Counted from the first letter of the stretch, positions 35,574 to 43,963 are shown. The stretch: 61,436 bases of DNA from an uncultured Flavobacterium sp. (GCA_947632215.1 CANROJ010000007.1:1-61436), one strand, 5' to 3'. Notes: a model not told the origin generated them from the letters alone. Made by a program: numbers and translations.

Positions 35574-36500
35574 TTGAAAAAAACTAATAAATTGAAGCTT
35601 ACCATATTAGGCTGCTATGCCGCTACACCTAGGTCTATTACTAATCCTACTTCACAGGTTTTAGAAATAGCCAATCAAATGTTTCTTATCGATGCAGGAG
35701 AAGGCACCCAGGTGCAATTAAGGCGTCGTAAGATTAAATTCCAGCGTATTAATCACATTTTTATATCTCATCTCCATGGGGATCACTTCTATGGATTAAT
35801 TGGACTTATATCTACTTTTACTTTGCTTAACCGTCAGAGTGATTTACATGTTTATGGTCCTAAGGGTATAAAAGAAGTAATTTTGTTACAACTTCGTTTG
35901 GCAAATTCTTTCACCGGTTATAAGCTTTTCTTTCACGAACTCACCAGTAAAGATTCACAGGTGATTTATCAAGATCATAAGGTTAGAGTAACCACGATTC
36001 CATTGGATCACAGAGTTTACACTAATGGATTCTTGTTTGAAGAGTTAAGCGATCAAAGAAAATTACGACTAGGGGCTATTATGGATTATGGCATCGATAA
36101 GTGCTATTACCAAAAAATTAAAGATGGTAGCGATATTACCCTGGATTCAGGACAAGTCATAAGTAATAAAGAATTAACCTATGACCCAGAAAAAGGACAG
36201 AGTTATGCTTTTTGTTCAGATACCAAATACAGTGAGGCTATACTGCCTATTATTCAAGGAGTAGATGTATTGTATCACGAGAGCACGTTTTTAGATTCTG
36301 AATCTCACTATACAGAACACACCAAACACAGTACGGCCAAGCAAGCGGCAAAAATTGCTGAGTTAGCTAAGGCTAAAACCTTAATTTTAGGACATTATTC
36401 TACGCGTTATTCCGATATTACTCTGTTTAAACAAGAAGCCCAAAGTGTTTTTCAGGGGCAAATACTCAACGCAGATGACGGAACTATTTTTAATTTATAA
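35574..36500 (+). CDS. rnz: Ribonuclease Z
   Basis: This enzyme of about 302-308 residues is a metallo-beta-lactamase-fold tRNA 3' endonuclease. The zinc motif is SHLHGDHFYGL, and further ligands include SDTKYS and the late HYSTRYSD segment. No ATG exists at the 5' end. Translation starts at TTG, either 35574 or 35592; the latter gives MKLTILGCYAATPR, the usual family N-terminus. A terminator ends only 38 bases upstream of the first TTG. It heads a run of close genes (pdxH 13 bases later). Confidence 0.9.
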   Translation: MKKTNKLKLTILGCYAATPRSITNPTSQVLEIANQMFLIDAGEGTQVQLRRRKIKFQRINHIFISHLHGDHFYGLIGLISTFTLLNRQSDLHVYGPKGIKEVILLQLRLANSFTGYKLFFHELTSKDSQVIYQDHKVRVTTIPLDHRVYTNGFLFEELSDQRKLRLGAIMDYGIDKCYYQKIKDGSDITLDSGQVISNKELTYDPEKGQSYAFCSDTKYSEAILPIIQGVDVLYHESTFLDSESHYTEHTKHSTAKQAAKIAELAKAKTLILGHYSTRYSDITLFKQEAQSVFQGQILNADDGTIFNL

Positions 36501-36513
36501 ATAAAATAGAGAT

Positions 36514-37158
36514 ATGGAAGATCTTAGTAATTATAGACAAGTATACCAAAAGGATTCTCTCTTAGAATCTCATGCAAATAAGGACCCTATGATGCAGTTT
36601 CGCAAATGGTTTGTAGAAGCAGAGCAAAGTAAAACACAAAATGAAGTCAATGCTATGCATTTAAGTACTATTGGGTTGGATGGTTTTCCAAAGACACGAG
36701 TTGTGCTTTTAAAAAGTTATGATGAGCAAGGGTTTGTTTTTTATACCAATTATGAGAGTGAGAAATCAAAAGCAATCTTAGATAACTCTCATGTTTGTTT
36801 ATCTTTTTTTTGGCCAGGGATGGAAAGACAAGTAATCATTAAAGGGCTTGCCGAAAAGGTAAGTGAATTGCAAAGTGATAATTATTTCGATTCCAGACCT
36901 CTTGGTTCTCGTTTAGGGGCAATTGCATCGGAACAATCAAAAGTTATTGCCAATTATCAGGTTCTCGAGCAGCGTTTAAAGCAGTTACAAGCCCTGCCTG
37001 AAGACAGTATTAAAAGACCATCAAACTGGGGAGGTTTTTTGGTTAGACCAGTTACTATGGAGTTTTGGCAAGGAAGACCTAATCGATTACACGATCGCTT
37101 GCTTTACACGATCGATCAGCCAAATTGGCAATGGATAATAGAGCGACTTGCTCCTTAA
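36514..37158 (+). CDS. pdxH: Pyridoxamine 5'-phosphate oxidase
   Basis: This 214-residue FMN enzyme makes pyridoxal 5'-phosphate from pyridoxine or pyridoxamine phosphate. Family segments are MHLSTIGLDGFPKTRVVLLK, GFVFYTNYESEKSKAI, the substrate region SRLGAIASEQS, and WGGFLVRPVTMEFWQGRPNR near the C-terminus. The canonical C-terminal RLxP reads RLAP, the very end. Length is standard. It is cotranscribed with rnz and followed after 11 bases by a small membrane protein gene. Confidence 0.95.
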   Translation: MEDLSNYRQVYQKDSLLESHANKDPMMQFRKWFVEAEQSKTQNEVNAMHLSTIGLDGFPKTRVVLLKSYDEQGFVFYTNYESEKSKAILDNSHVCLSFFWPGMERQVIIKGLAEKVSELQSDNYFDSRPLGSRLGAIASEQSKVIANYQVLEQRLKQLQALPEDSIKRPSNWGGFLVRPVTMEFWQGRPNRLHDRLLYTIDQPNWQWIIERLAP

Positions 37159-37169
37159 GAATTTTTAAA

Positions 37170-37436
37170 ATGAAAAAGACAGTAAAATATATATACGTTG
37201 TGATCGCCGTTGTCTTTATGATATGGGCTTTGAGTCAACAAGCCAATGGCAATGCTCAGATTTGGGTACAAGTAGTTGCAGTGGCTCTTTTCTTTGGTTT
37301 AATGGCAACTTTGATGAGTAAAACAACTAGCAACAATCCGAGTTTACAAAACCCTGGAGAACGAGAGTTTGACAAAGCAATCAAAGAGGATCTTTTAGAA
37401 CAAGAAGAGCAATCGAACAAGCAATCCAAGGAATAA
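37170..37436 (+). CDS. Small membrane protein of unknown function
   Basis: This 88-residue protein has two transmembrane helices (about 6-22 and 32-50: QIWVQVVAVALFFGLMATLM) and a charged cytoplasmic tail rich in Glu, Gln and Lys. It starts at 37170 (MKKTVKYIYVV); the frame extends upstream into pdxH, but that reading is not protein-like. It is conserved in position between pdxH and the Smr gene in related genomes as far as I know. No function can be given. Confidence 0.72.
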   Translation: MKKTVKYIYVVIAVVFMIWALSQQANGNAQIWVQVVAVALFFGLMATLMSKTTSNNPSLQNPGEREFDKAIKEDLLEQEEQSNKQSKE

Positions 37437-37461
37437 AAAGATAAACAAATACATTACAATA

Positions 37462-38019
37462 ATGATTAGTAAAGGCGATAAAGTACTAGTTTTAGATGAA
37501 GATGAGCAAGGTTTTGTACAAAGCGTATCTGGTGATCAAGTAACCATTGAAACTAAAGATGGCTTTATTTTAAAATATAGCATCAAAGAACTTTTAAAGG
37601 TAGAACCTAAAGAAGATAATCAAATAGAAAATGCTACCACTAGAGGTTCAATAGCTGCCTCTTTACAAGATAAGGTAGGTCCTAAAAAACGTAGTTTTGT
37701 AAAAGAAAAGCGCTCCAAAAACAGAGATTTCATTTTGGAAGTAGATTTACACATTGAAAAGCTTACCAAGGATTATGCAAGGATGGAAAAGTACGATATG
37801 CTTTCTTTGCAACTAGATACCACAAGGAGCCAATTAGAATGGGCGATTGCCAATAGAATTCCTAGGATTGTTTTTATTCACGGTGTAGGTGAAGGGATAC
37901 TAAAGGCTGAATTAGAATTTCTTTTTTCCCGCTACACAGAGGTAGTAGCCGAGGATGCTAACTATCAAAAGTATGGACTAGGGGCCACACAGGTTTATAT
38001 TAAGCAAAACGTAAAATAA
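37462..38019 (+). CDS. Smr-domain protein
   Basis: This 185-residue protein has a short N-terminal beta domain (KGDKVLVLDEDEQGFVQSV, KOW/SH3-like) and a C-terminal Smr domain (about 95-185) with DLHIEKL and the nuclease-associated motif IHGVGEGIL. Smr domains occur alone or at the end of MutS2 and can cleave DNA or RNA, recently linked to collided-ribosome rescue. Which applies here is unknown. It is the last gene of the rnz-pdxH run, 25 bases after the membrane protein. Confidence 0.85.
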   Translation: MISKGDKVLVLDEDEQGFVQSVSGDQVTIETKDGFILKYSIKELLKVEPKEDNQIENATTRGSIAASLQDKVGPKKRSFVKEKRSKNRDFILEVDLHIEKLTKDYARMEKYDMLSLQLDTTRSQLEWAIANRIPRIVFIHGVGEGILKAELEFLFSRYTEVVAEDANYQKYGLGATQVYIKQNVK

Positions 38020-38021
38020 GC

Positions 38022-38059
38022 AAAAAGGTTTATGTTCCACTAGAGCATAAACCTTTTTT
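38022..38059 (+). terminator. Terminator after the Smr gene
   Basis: AAAAAGGTTTATG (38022-38034) and CATAAACCTTTTT (38046-38058) are a perfect 13-bp stem with an 11-base loop. Confidence 0.88.
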
Positions 38060-38589
38060 ATTAGTGTGTCGAGCAAGGGTATTAACTATAGGGCAAAAGT
38101 ACCCAAAAAAAGCTTTTGTACTTAAAGATGTTTATTCAATTTCAGTGTGTCTATGGTGAGGTGGTATAGAGGAAAGTTTCAAAAACTATAGTTCTGTAAA
38201 TAAGACCAAAGACTGAAGCTAGACGCCCAAAGCCGCCATGTTTTATTTTTAGATAACTTCCAAATACGGCAGCGCGTTGTTTTTCCAGTATAAAGCTAAT
38301 TTCACAATGTATTGCTATTATGTTGGAAACCATTTTTCTTTATGCTATTTGTAGTGTTTTTTATAAATTTTACTGTCGTACTTTGAAATACCAGAGTTTT
38401 TTTTTATGTGCATGCATATAATAAAACGTATGGTAATAAATAAGTTATATCAAAGATTAATCGTTTTATTAAAGTGATAGGGCTTTGGATTTAAAAGGAG
38501 GTATTTTGTGTACAAAAGGTTATAGGAAGAGATTTTATATGTATTTTAGAAACTAAATTTATGAAGTAAAAGTTCTAATGCAATAAAAA
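38060..38589. other. Gene-free stretch with a GC-richer island
   Basis: No supported gene. At about 38210-38285 the base composition becomes noticeably richer in G and C than its surroundings. A 60-codon minus-strand frame crosses it (38333-38151), but I cannot link it to any family. Confidence 0.3.
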
Positions 38590-39057
38590 ATGAATATAAA
38601 CTCTATAGCTAATTATTGGAAAAAATTTCAGGATAACAATCCAGAGTACTAATCTATAAAGCAGCCACAATCGTTTTATTTCTGCGATAATGAACAAGAT
38701 GCTAATGAGTGCGCTGAATTAGTTTAAAAAAAAATAAAACAAGCCACTTCTCCTTCTGTTTGGTGGTTCCAAAAAAATAAAGAATCTATGCCAAGAGTAG
38801 GTGATTTAGCAATCGTTAGAAATTGGTCGGGGGAACCTAAAGCAATAATAATAACCACTAAAGTAGAAATAGTTAAATTCAGAGATATAACTGTTCAATA
38901 TTGCCAATGTGAGGGGGAAGGTGATAAAAGCTTAGATTACTGGAAAAAAGTACATTGGAATTATTACAAAAACGAAATGAAAAAGTTTGGGGAATATCCA
39001 AATGAAATTTTAGCTGAGAAACTAGACAATTTCGAGTCTGTTGCATTTATAAGTTGA
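38590..39057 (+). pseudogene. ASCH-domain protein gene with two internal stops
   Basis: Read straight through in one frame from ATG 38590, this encodes a 155-codon ASCH-domain protein. These are small beta-barrel RNA-binding (PUA-related) proteins. TAA codons interrupt it after NNPEY (38650) and after CAELV (38728). The remaining parts fit the family: FYFCDNEQDANECAEL, IKQATSPSVWWFQKN, MPRVGDLAIVRNWSGEPKAI and EGEGDKSLDYWKKVHWNYY. No frameshift is seen. A downstream ATG at 38788 leaves an 89-residue open part, but this lacks a third of the domain. Probably a decayed gene. Confidence 0.8.
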
Positions 39058-39092
39058 ATGTAGGAACGTATTATTATGAAAAAATTATTATT

Positions 39093-39341
39093 ATGAAAAA
39101 ATTATTATTATTAGCAGTACTTTGCTCATTTACATTCGCAAGTGCGAGTAGTTTAAAAGAATCTTCAATAATTATTAATGAAGCAGTAGTTCCTGCAACA
39201 ATAACTTTGGAGGAAGATCTACAATAAGAATGTTTCCCGCTCTACCTAACATGTTATTTCACCTATTACTGTCCAAATGGAAGCAACTTCGAGCAAGTAA
39301 TAGAGGATGTAGAATTTTTGGAGTCACAATGCGGGGAATAA
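39093..39341 (+). pseudogene. Small secreted Cys-rich peptide gene with an internal stop
   Basis: From ATG 39093 the frame gives a signal peptide (MKKLLLLAVLCSFTFASA) and an acidic segment, then TAA at 39225 (codon 45). The same frame continues with a Cys-rich tail (ECFPLYLTCYFTYYCPNG, later SQCGE) to TAA at 39339. The whole would be about 81 residues with four cysteines in the mature tail. I do not know the family. A 17-base exact tandem duplication covers the start codon (39071-39104), giving a dead upstream ATG at 39076. It lies 71 bases before a GLPGLI gene. Confidence 0.55.
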
Positions 39342-39412
39342 CGTAATCTAAGCTTATTAATTTAATAGTTATACATCACAGTAATGTGATGCATAACTAA
39401 AAATGAAAAATA

Positions 39413-40213
39413 ATGAAGAAATTTATAATACTTTCTATACAATTTATTTGTTTTTGTTGTTGGGCACAAAACACGCAAGATCTAAAAAAAACTATCAGAT
39501 ACGAATACGAATTAACTGCTAAAAGTTCAAAAGATAATCTTAATAATATAAATCAAACGATTTGTGCTCTTGATATTATTGAAAATACTAGTATGTTTTA
39601 TGATATGAATCAATATGAAAGAAAAAAAATAATGCTGTACGGTAAATCAGATCTACCAAGAGAAGATAAAAGTGCTCTGGCTTTAGCAATTAGACCGGTA
39701 TTTAAATGGATTGTAATTTCAGAGGATAACAAGAATAAGTACCTATCTTCCTTAGACTCTAAAACTAAATACATGACTATAGAGCCTATAGATGAAATTA
39801 AATGGGTAATTGACCCCAAAACTTCTAATTGGAACAACTATACAGTGCAAAAAGCAACTACAACGTACGCAGGAAGAGATTGGAATGTGCTATTTACTCA
39901 GGATATACCGGTAAAATCAGGACCATATAAACTCAATAACTTACCAGGTCTTGTTGTTAAAGCATGGGATAGTGAAGAGCATTATGTATTTGAACTTCTA
40001 AATAGTAAAGAGGCTGAACTTGATTTAAAAGTAATCGCAGCTGATCAATACCCAGAAACAGATAAGAAGAAAATTAATAAAGCAATACAAATTAATAATA
40101 ACAAAACAATAAATCAAAGATTTGAAGAACAAGGGATTACTATAGGAGGTGAATCAAAAGAACGTTTTAATATTAAAATAGGAGATGTGGTCAATGACAT
40201 AGAAAGGATTTAA
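39413..40213 (+). CDS. GLPGLI-family protein
   Basis: This 266-residue exported protein has a signal peptide (1-19, ICFCCWAQ). It belongs to the Bacteroidota GLPGLI family, named for its central motif, here NNLPGLVVKAWDSEEHYVFE (about 182-201). It also has the preceding GRDWNVLFTQDIPVKSGPYK block. The function of the family is unknown; members are periplasmic or surface proteins often in multiple copies. It follows the small Cys-rich peptide gene, and the pair may have been one unit. It is apparently intact. Confidence 0.82.
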   Translation: MKKFIILSIQFICFCCWAQNTQDLKKTIRYEYELTAKSSKDNLNNINQTICALDIIENTSMFYDMNQYERKKIMLYGKSDLPREDKSALALAIRPVFKWIVISEDNKNKYLSSLDSKTKYMTIEPIDEIKWVIDPKTSNWNNYTVQKATTTYAGRDWNVLFTQDIPVKSGPYKLNNLPGLVVKAWDSEEHYVFELLNSKEAELDLKVIAADQYPETDKKKINKAIQINNNKTINQRFEEQGITIGGESKERFNIKIGDVVNDIERI

Positions 40214-40280
40214 CGAGGCTATCTCATTGAGATACTGAGTACCAACGCACTATGTGTTGCATGTGAAAAAGTATTTAAAA

Positions 40281-40342
40281 TAGACACGACCCAAAAAAGT
40301 GAAAAGCATTTTCGAGCGTGTCTATGATAGATCGTTTTGGGT
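40281..40342. repeat. Nested inverted repeats, possible IS end or terminator
   Basis: TAGACACG (40281-40288) pairs with CGTGTCTA (40317-40324). The overlapping ACCCAAAA (40289-40296) pairs with TTTTGGGT (40335-40342). The repeats sit between the GLPGLI gene and the orphan IS66 tnpA and may be the scar of the element. Confidence 0.35.
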
Positions 40343-40370
40343 TAGGGTGGTTCTTCCCTACTTTTAGTGA

Positions 40371-40655
40371 TTAATCAGCTAAAGTAGATAACTCTGATAA
40401 ATTACTGGTAGTTATTCTAAGGATTACTCCATTGGGGTAAACTATTTCATAACCTCCGGTTTTTAAAGCAGCTTGTTTTTCGATAGTAATAAATGCACTC
40501 TCACTATCTAAATGGATATTTTGTCTTTGATATTTAATCACCCAATAGCTAAATGTAGGTGCTTTCAAATTTTGACCTTCACAATAAGTAGCTTGTGTTA
40601 ATCCGCTACGTTTCCAGTTTTCAACATGTTGGAACATCATCGCTTGTTTGCTCAT
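40371..40655 (-). CDS. tnpA: IS66-family accessory protein TnpA, orphan
   Basis: This 94-residue protein matches the small first protein of IS66 elements: SKQAMMFQHVENWKRSGLTQ, then TYCEGQNLKAPTFSYWVIKY, a helix-turn-helix region, then a short tail with YEIVYPNGVILRI. I start it at Met 40655; a Met seven codons earlier is possible. Complete IS66 elements continue with tnpB and the large tnpC transposase, and neither is present downstream (towards 40214). It is therefore a remnant and cannot move by itself. Confidence 0.75.
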   Translation of the reverse strand: MSKQAMMFQHVENWKRSGLTQATYCEGQNLKAPTFSYWVIKYQRQNIHLDSESAFITIEKQAALKTGGYEIVYPNGVILRITTSNLSELSTLAD

Positions 40656-41043
40656 AATTATATTATTTACAGGCAAACTTAAGTCCTTATACTAAACTAG
40701 GAAAGATGGGGTTGGTCAGGCGGATACGTTATAAGCGCTTTTATATTTCCAATTAAAGGTTGTGTTCTCTCTATTTCTTACACTTTTCCAGAGACATGTT
40801 CGAAGGGCATTATCGCGTGATATGAGCCTAATTGTCTTGAAGATTCAAAGGTTTTTAAAAGTATCTCTTATATAGATTAAATATAATGGAGTTAACTTTC
40901 TTCTAGCTAAAACCTAGGCAATTTTACTATAAATTTTTTGAATCAGCGTGTAGTGTCCTTTTAAATGCTTGTATATTAGAACAGTGATATTTATTAAACA
41001 ATAAATTATAAAAGAGGTACATTTAAAGGAGGTATGATAGGTC
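40656..41043. other. Gene-free stretch next to the IS66 remnant
   Basis: No gene. The segment near 40712-40745 (GGTCAGGCGGATACGTTATA) is richer in G and C than its surroundings and may include an end of the lost IS66 element. I could not pair it with a second end. Confidence 0.3.
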
Positions 41044-41066
41044 GGCTGAAGAAATAATCTTCAGCC
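41044..41066. terminator. Hairpin after the small gene at 41084
   Basis: GGCTGAAGA (41044-41052) and TCTTCAGCC (41058-41066) form a perfect 9-bp stem with a 5-base loop, 18 bases past the stop of the minus-strand gene. It has no T run on that strand. Confidence 0.5.
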
Positions 41067-41083
41067 TCCTACTTGATTGCTAT

Positions 41084-41308
41084 TTAGTCTTCTTGAGCTA
41101 AGAAAAATTTCATTGATTTTTTAGGATATTGATCTCTACTTTTTGCACTCGGATTTGCAATAAGAGTTTTGATACTAACTTTGTCTCCTAATTGAAAATT
41201 GCTTTGTGCATATTGATAATCTAATAAATAAGGCCCACAGAAGTAATTTCCTTCTGCATCTTTTTCTACAATCCCTTGGAAGATACCTTTTTTAGTTTCT
41301 TTTGACAT
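41084..41308 (-). CDS. Small conserved-looking protein of unknown function
   Basis: This 74-residue soluble protein is beta-rich (KKGIFQGIVEKDAEGNYFCG, FQLGDKVSIKTLIAN), perhaps a small OB- or SH3-like barrel. It has no signal peptide. I start it at Met 41308 (MSKETKKGIF); the Met eight codons upstream gives a hydrophobic lead that does not fit. It is monocistronic, and I recognise no named family. Confidence 0.6.
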   Translation of the reverse strand: MSKETKKGIFQGIVEKDAEGNYFCGPYLLDYQYAQSNFQLGDKVSIKTLIANPSAKSRDQYPKKSMKFFLAQED

Positions 41309-41445
41309 GGCAAATAAATTTATAAAAAGCAAAGATACAACATCCCTATAGTATTAAAGCCTTGGTCTGATAAATAAATGCAACAAAGGCTAAAGTGCAG
41401 TCTGTAGATTCGCTGCTTTACAATAGTATTTAAAACTTTAAATAA

Positions 41446-41474
41446 CAAAGCCTAACTCCAAAAGAGGTAGGCTT
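41446..41474. terminator. Terminator of the tpiA operon
   Basis: AAAGCCTA (41446-41453) and TAGGCTTT (41467-41474) are perfect complements. On the minus strand, TTTGTTATTT follows. It lies 57 bases beyond the tpiA stop. Confidence 0.7.
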
Positions 41475-41530
41475 TATTGGTTATTATGTGTTTGTCTTTA
41501 TTATTTACTTAAACAAAGACAGTTAAATCT

Positions 41531-42286
41531 TTATTGTGCAGCTTGCACAATACTAGCAAAATCATCCACTATTAGAGCAGCTCCTCCAATTAATCCGCCA
41601 TCTACATCTGGTTGAGAAAAGATTTCTTCTGCATTAGAAGCCTTTACACTACCTCCATATAAGATACGGGTTTGGTCTGCTGTGTTTTTATCGTATTTAC
41701 GCTTTATTTCTTCTCTGATAAAATGGTGAATTTCTTGTGCTTGCTCACTCGTTGCAGTTTGACCAGTACCAATTGCCCATACAGGTTCGTAAGCTATTAC
41801 AATGTTTTTGAATTCTTGGGCAGATAAGTGAAATAGGCCATCTGTTAATTGGGCAAAAATAACATTGAAATGTTGTTTAGCCTCTCTATCCTTTAACTCC
41901 TCTCCAATACAGAAGATTACTTTCATGTTATGTCTTAAAGCAGTATCTACTTTTGCTCTTAGATCAGCGCTAGTTTCACCAAAGTATAATCTTCTTTCAG
42001 AGTGACCTAAGATTACTGTCTTAACTCCAACACTAGTTAACATTTGTGCCGATATTTCTCCGGTAAATGCCCCGCCTTCTGCTTGGTGCATATTTTGAGC
42101 TGCTACCTTAACAGGTTTGTCTTCTAATAAAGTAGTGGCGCATTGTAAATTGGTAAACGAAGGAGCTATAATTACCTCTACCTTGTCATTGGAAGGTAAT
42201 TTAGGTAGTAGTTCCTCGATAAACTTTTGTGTCTCTGGATATGTTTTGTGCATCTTCCAGTTACCTGCAACAATTGGCTTTCTCAT
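41531..42286 (-). CDS. tpiA: Triosephosphate isomerase
   Basis: This 251-residue TIM barrel interconverts dihydroxyacetone phosphate and glyceraldehyde 3-phosphate. The active-site elements are all present: AGNWKMH (Lys11 region), GHSERRLYFGE (catalytic His), AYEPVWAIGTG (catalytic Glu) and the phosphate-binding YGGSVKASN and GGLIGGAAL. It is the last gene of a leftward operon, starting 1 base after the thioredoxin-like lipoprotein gene. Confidence 0.97.
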   Translation of the reverse strand: MRKPIVAGNWKMHKTYPETQKFIEELLPKLPSNDKVEVIIAPSFTNLQCATTLLEDKPVKVAAQNMHQAEGGAFTGEISAQMLTSVGVKTVILGHSERRLYFGETSADLRAKVDTALRHNMKVIFCIGEELKDREAKQHFNVIFAQLTDGLFHLSAQEFKNIVIAYEPVWAIGTGQTATSEQAQEIHHFIREEIKRKYDKNTADQTRILYGGSVKASNAEEIFSQPDVDGGLIGGAALIVDDFASIVQAAQ

Positions 42287-42287
42287 A

Positions 42288-42869
42288 TTAGTTTAATTTA
42301 CTTAAGGTTTCTTTTATTTGGTCAAAGCTCTTTTCTGTGGCTCTGTATAAAACAATATTAGAGTCTTTATCCACTACAATGTATCTAGGAATCCAATTAA
42401 GATCTATTGATTTTCCAAAATCTCCTTTCATACCTTTAGTGTCCGATAGGAAGTAGTTTTCTCCTTGTAGATTATACTTTTCAATACCTTCGATCCATTT
42501 CTCATTAGTCTTATCTAAAGATAAGTAAATATATTTTGTATTTGGAAATTGTTTTTTAAGCTCACTTGCAGGTTCCATTGCTTTGATACAATCTGGACAC
42601 CATGTGGCCCAAATATCAATTAAAGCAGGACTTCCTTTAACTTTGTCTAGAATATCTTTTAAAGTAACGTTGTCTCCTTGAGTCGTTACAAAGTTTGTCT
42701 GTAAAGCTACTTGGTTAAAAGAAGTTGGCTCAGCTTCTTGTTGGGTTTGATCTCCGATTGCAAATTCTGGATCTGCTTGAAGAATTTGTGTTTCAACTTG
42801 TTCTGCTTTCTCTTTACATGCTGTAAAGCTCAAAGCTACAAGAGCTAAGGATAATAGTAATTTTCTCAT
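42288..42869 (-). CDS. TlpA-like thioredoxin-fold lipoprotein
   Basis: This 193-residue lipoprotein (lipobox LSFTAC, Cys18) carries a TlpA/ResA-type thioredoxin domain (about 55-190) with the redox motif Cys91-PD-Cys94 in WATWCPDCIKAM and the cis-Pro region LNWIPRYIVVD. It probably reduces disulphides in the periplasm or at the outer membrane, for example in cytochrome c maturation. It ends 1 base before tpiA and follows the ABC permease gene by 16 bases. Confidence 0.88.
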   Translation of the reverse strand: MRKLLLSLALVALSFTACKEKAEQVETQILQADPEFAIGDQTQQEAEPTSFNQVALQTNFVTTQGDNVTLKDILDKVKGSPALIDIWATWCPDCIKAMEPASELKKQFPNTKYIYLSLDKTNEKWIEGIEKYNLQGENYFLSDTKGMKGDFGKSIDLNWIPRYIVVDKDSNIVLYRATEKSFDQIKETLSKLN

Positions 42870-42885
42870 ATAGTGTTCTTTTAAG

Positions 42886-43959
42886 TTATTTTAATTTTAC
42901 TCTTGGATCCAGGTAAGCATAAATAAGGTCTACCACGATAGTTAAGACAACAAAAGTAGTTGCTATTAATAAGACGGCTCCCATAATTACTGGTAAGTCT
43001 AAAGTATTTAGTGCCTCTACGATTTGTTTTCCTAAACCATTCCATCCAAATATATATTCCACAAAAACCGCTCCAGCTAACATGGAGGCAAACCATCCCG
43101 AGAGAGTCGTTACCACCGGGTTTAGAGCATTTTTAATACCGTGACGCTCTATGATAGCCCACTTGGTTAATCCCTTGGCCTTTGCTGTTGTAATATAATC
43201 TTGGTTAAACACCTCTAAAAGTGAGTTACGCATTAGTTGACACACAACTGCTAGGGGACGAATTCCAAGGACTATACTGGGTAGGATACAATTCTTTAAT
43301 GCGATGTATTGTCCTTGACCAAAGTCATCTACTTCATATAAACTACCACTCATGGGTAGGGTTGTGTATTTATGCAGGACAAAACCAAATATCCAGGCAA
43401 ATAATATAGCACTGAAAAACGATGGGATACTCATACCAAAAGTACTAACTAATGCAATAATTCTATCTATCCACGTATTTACAAATACAAAGCTAATAAT
43501 CCCAAGAGCTATACCAACAACCAAGGCAATGCTTATAGCTATAAAGGCCAGTAGGGCTGTATTTGGTAAAGTTTCCAGTAGAATTTCACTCACATTTTTA
43601 CCTCTTTTTTGAAAGCTTTCTCTAAGATAGGGAAGTTTTACAAAAACTTGATGGTCTTTGGTTTGAAATAATGTAAACCCTTTATACTTTCCATTGTCAT
43701 AGGTATAGTCCACCGGGTTTTTACTGTGTAACGATACTGGAGATAAATCGTTTAAATACAGTCCATATTGTTCTAAAGGGCTTTTATCAAAGCCAAATTT
43801 CTTATGAATAGCCTCTAATTGTTGGGCAGATTCATTTTGATCAAGCATCATTTTAGCAGGATCCCCTGGAAGGATATTAAATAGAAAAAACACAACGCTG
43901 ACCACCCCGAAAAGAGTAGCTAAAGCATATAGGATTTTTTGTAATAAATAAACAATCAA
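42886..43959 (-). CDS. DppB-like ABC transporter permease without partners
   Basis: This 357-residue inner-membrane protein resembles the peptide/nickel permease DppB/OppB. It opens with LLQKILYALATLFGVVSVVFFLFN and GDPAKMMLDQN, has six main helices, and carries the coupling (EAA) loop AKAKGLTKWAIIERHGIKNA. A large extracytoplasmic loop lies between helices 1 and 2. No second permease, ATPase or solute-binding protein is in the window. It lies 4 bases after the DoxX-type gene and 16 bases before the TlpA-like gene. The substrate is unknown. Confidence 0.85.
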   Translation of the reverse strand: MIVYLLQKILYALATLFGVVSVVFFLFNILPGDPAKMMLDQNESAQQLEAIHKKFGFDKSPLEQYGLYLNDLSPVSLHSKNPVDYTYDNGKYKGFTLFQTKDHQVFVKLPYLRESFQKRGKNVSEILLETLPNTALLAFIAISIALVVGIALGIISFVFVNTWIDRIIALVSTFGMSIPSFFSAILFAWIFGFVLHKYTTLPMSGSLYEVDDFGQGQYIALKNCILPSIVLGIRPLAVVCQLMRNSLLEVFNQDYITTAKAKGLTKWAIIERHGIKNALNPVVTTLSGWFASMLAGAVFVEYIFGWNGLGKQIVEALNTLDLPVIMGAVLLIATTFVVLTIVVDLIYAYLDPRVKLK

Positions 43960-43963
43960 GGTT

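Noticed and set aside
38151..38333. A 60-codon minus-strand frame in a GC-richer island
   Set aside because: There is no recognisable family and no clear start context. I kept it only as a note on composition.
32423..39341. Possible stop-codon reassignment, since three genes read through TGA or TAA
   Set aside because: Both TAA and TGA are involved, the same codons end every intact gene in the window, and the ardA remnant has frameshifts too. Ordinary decay explains it better.
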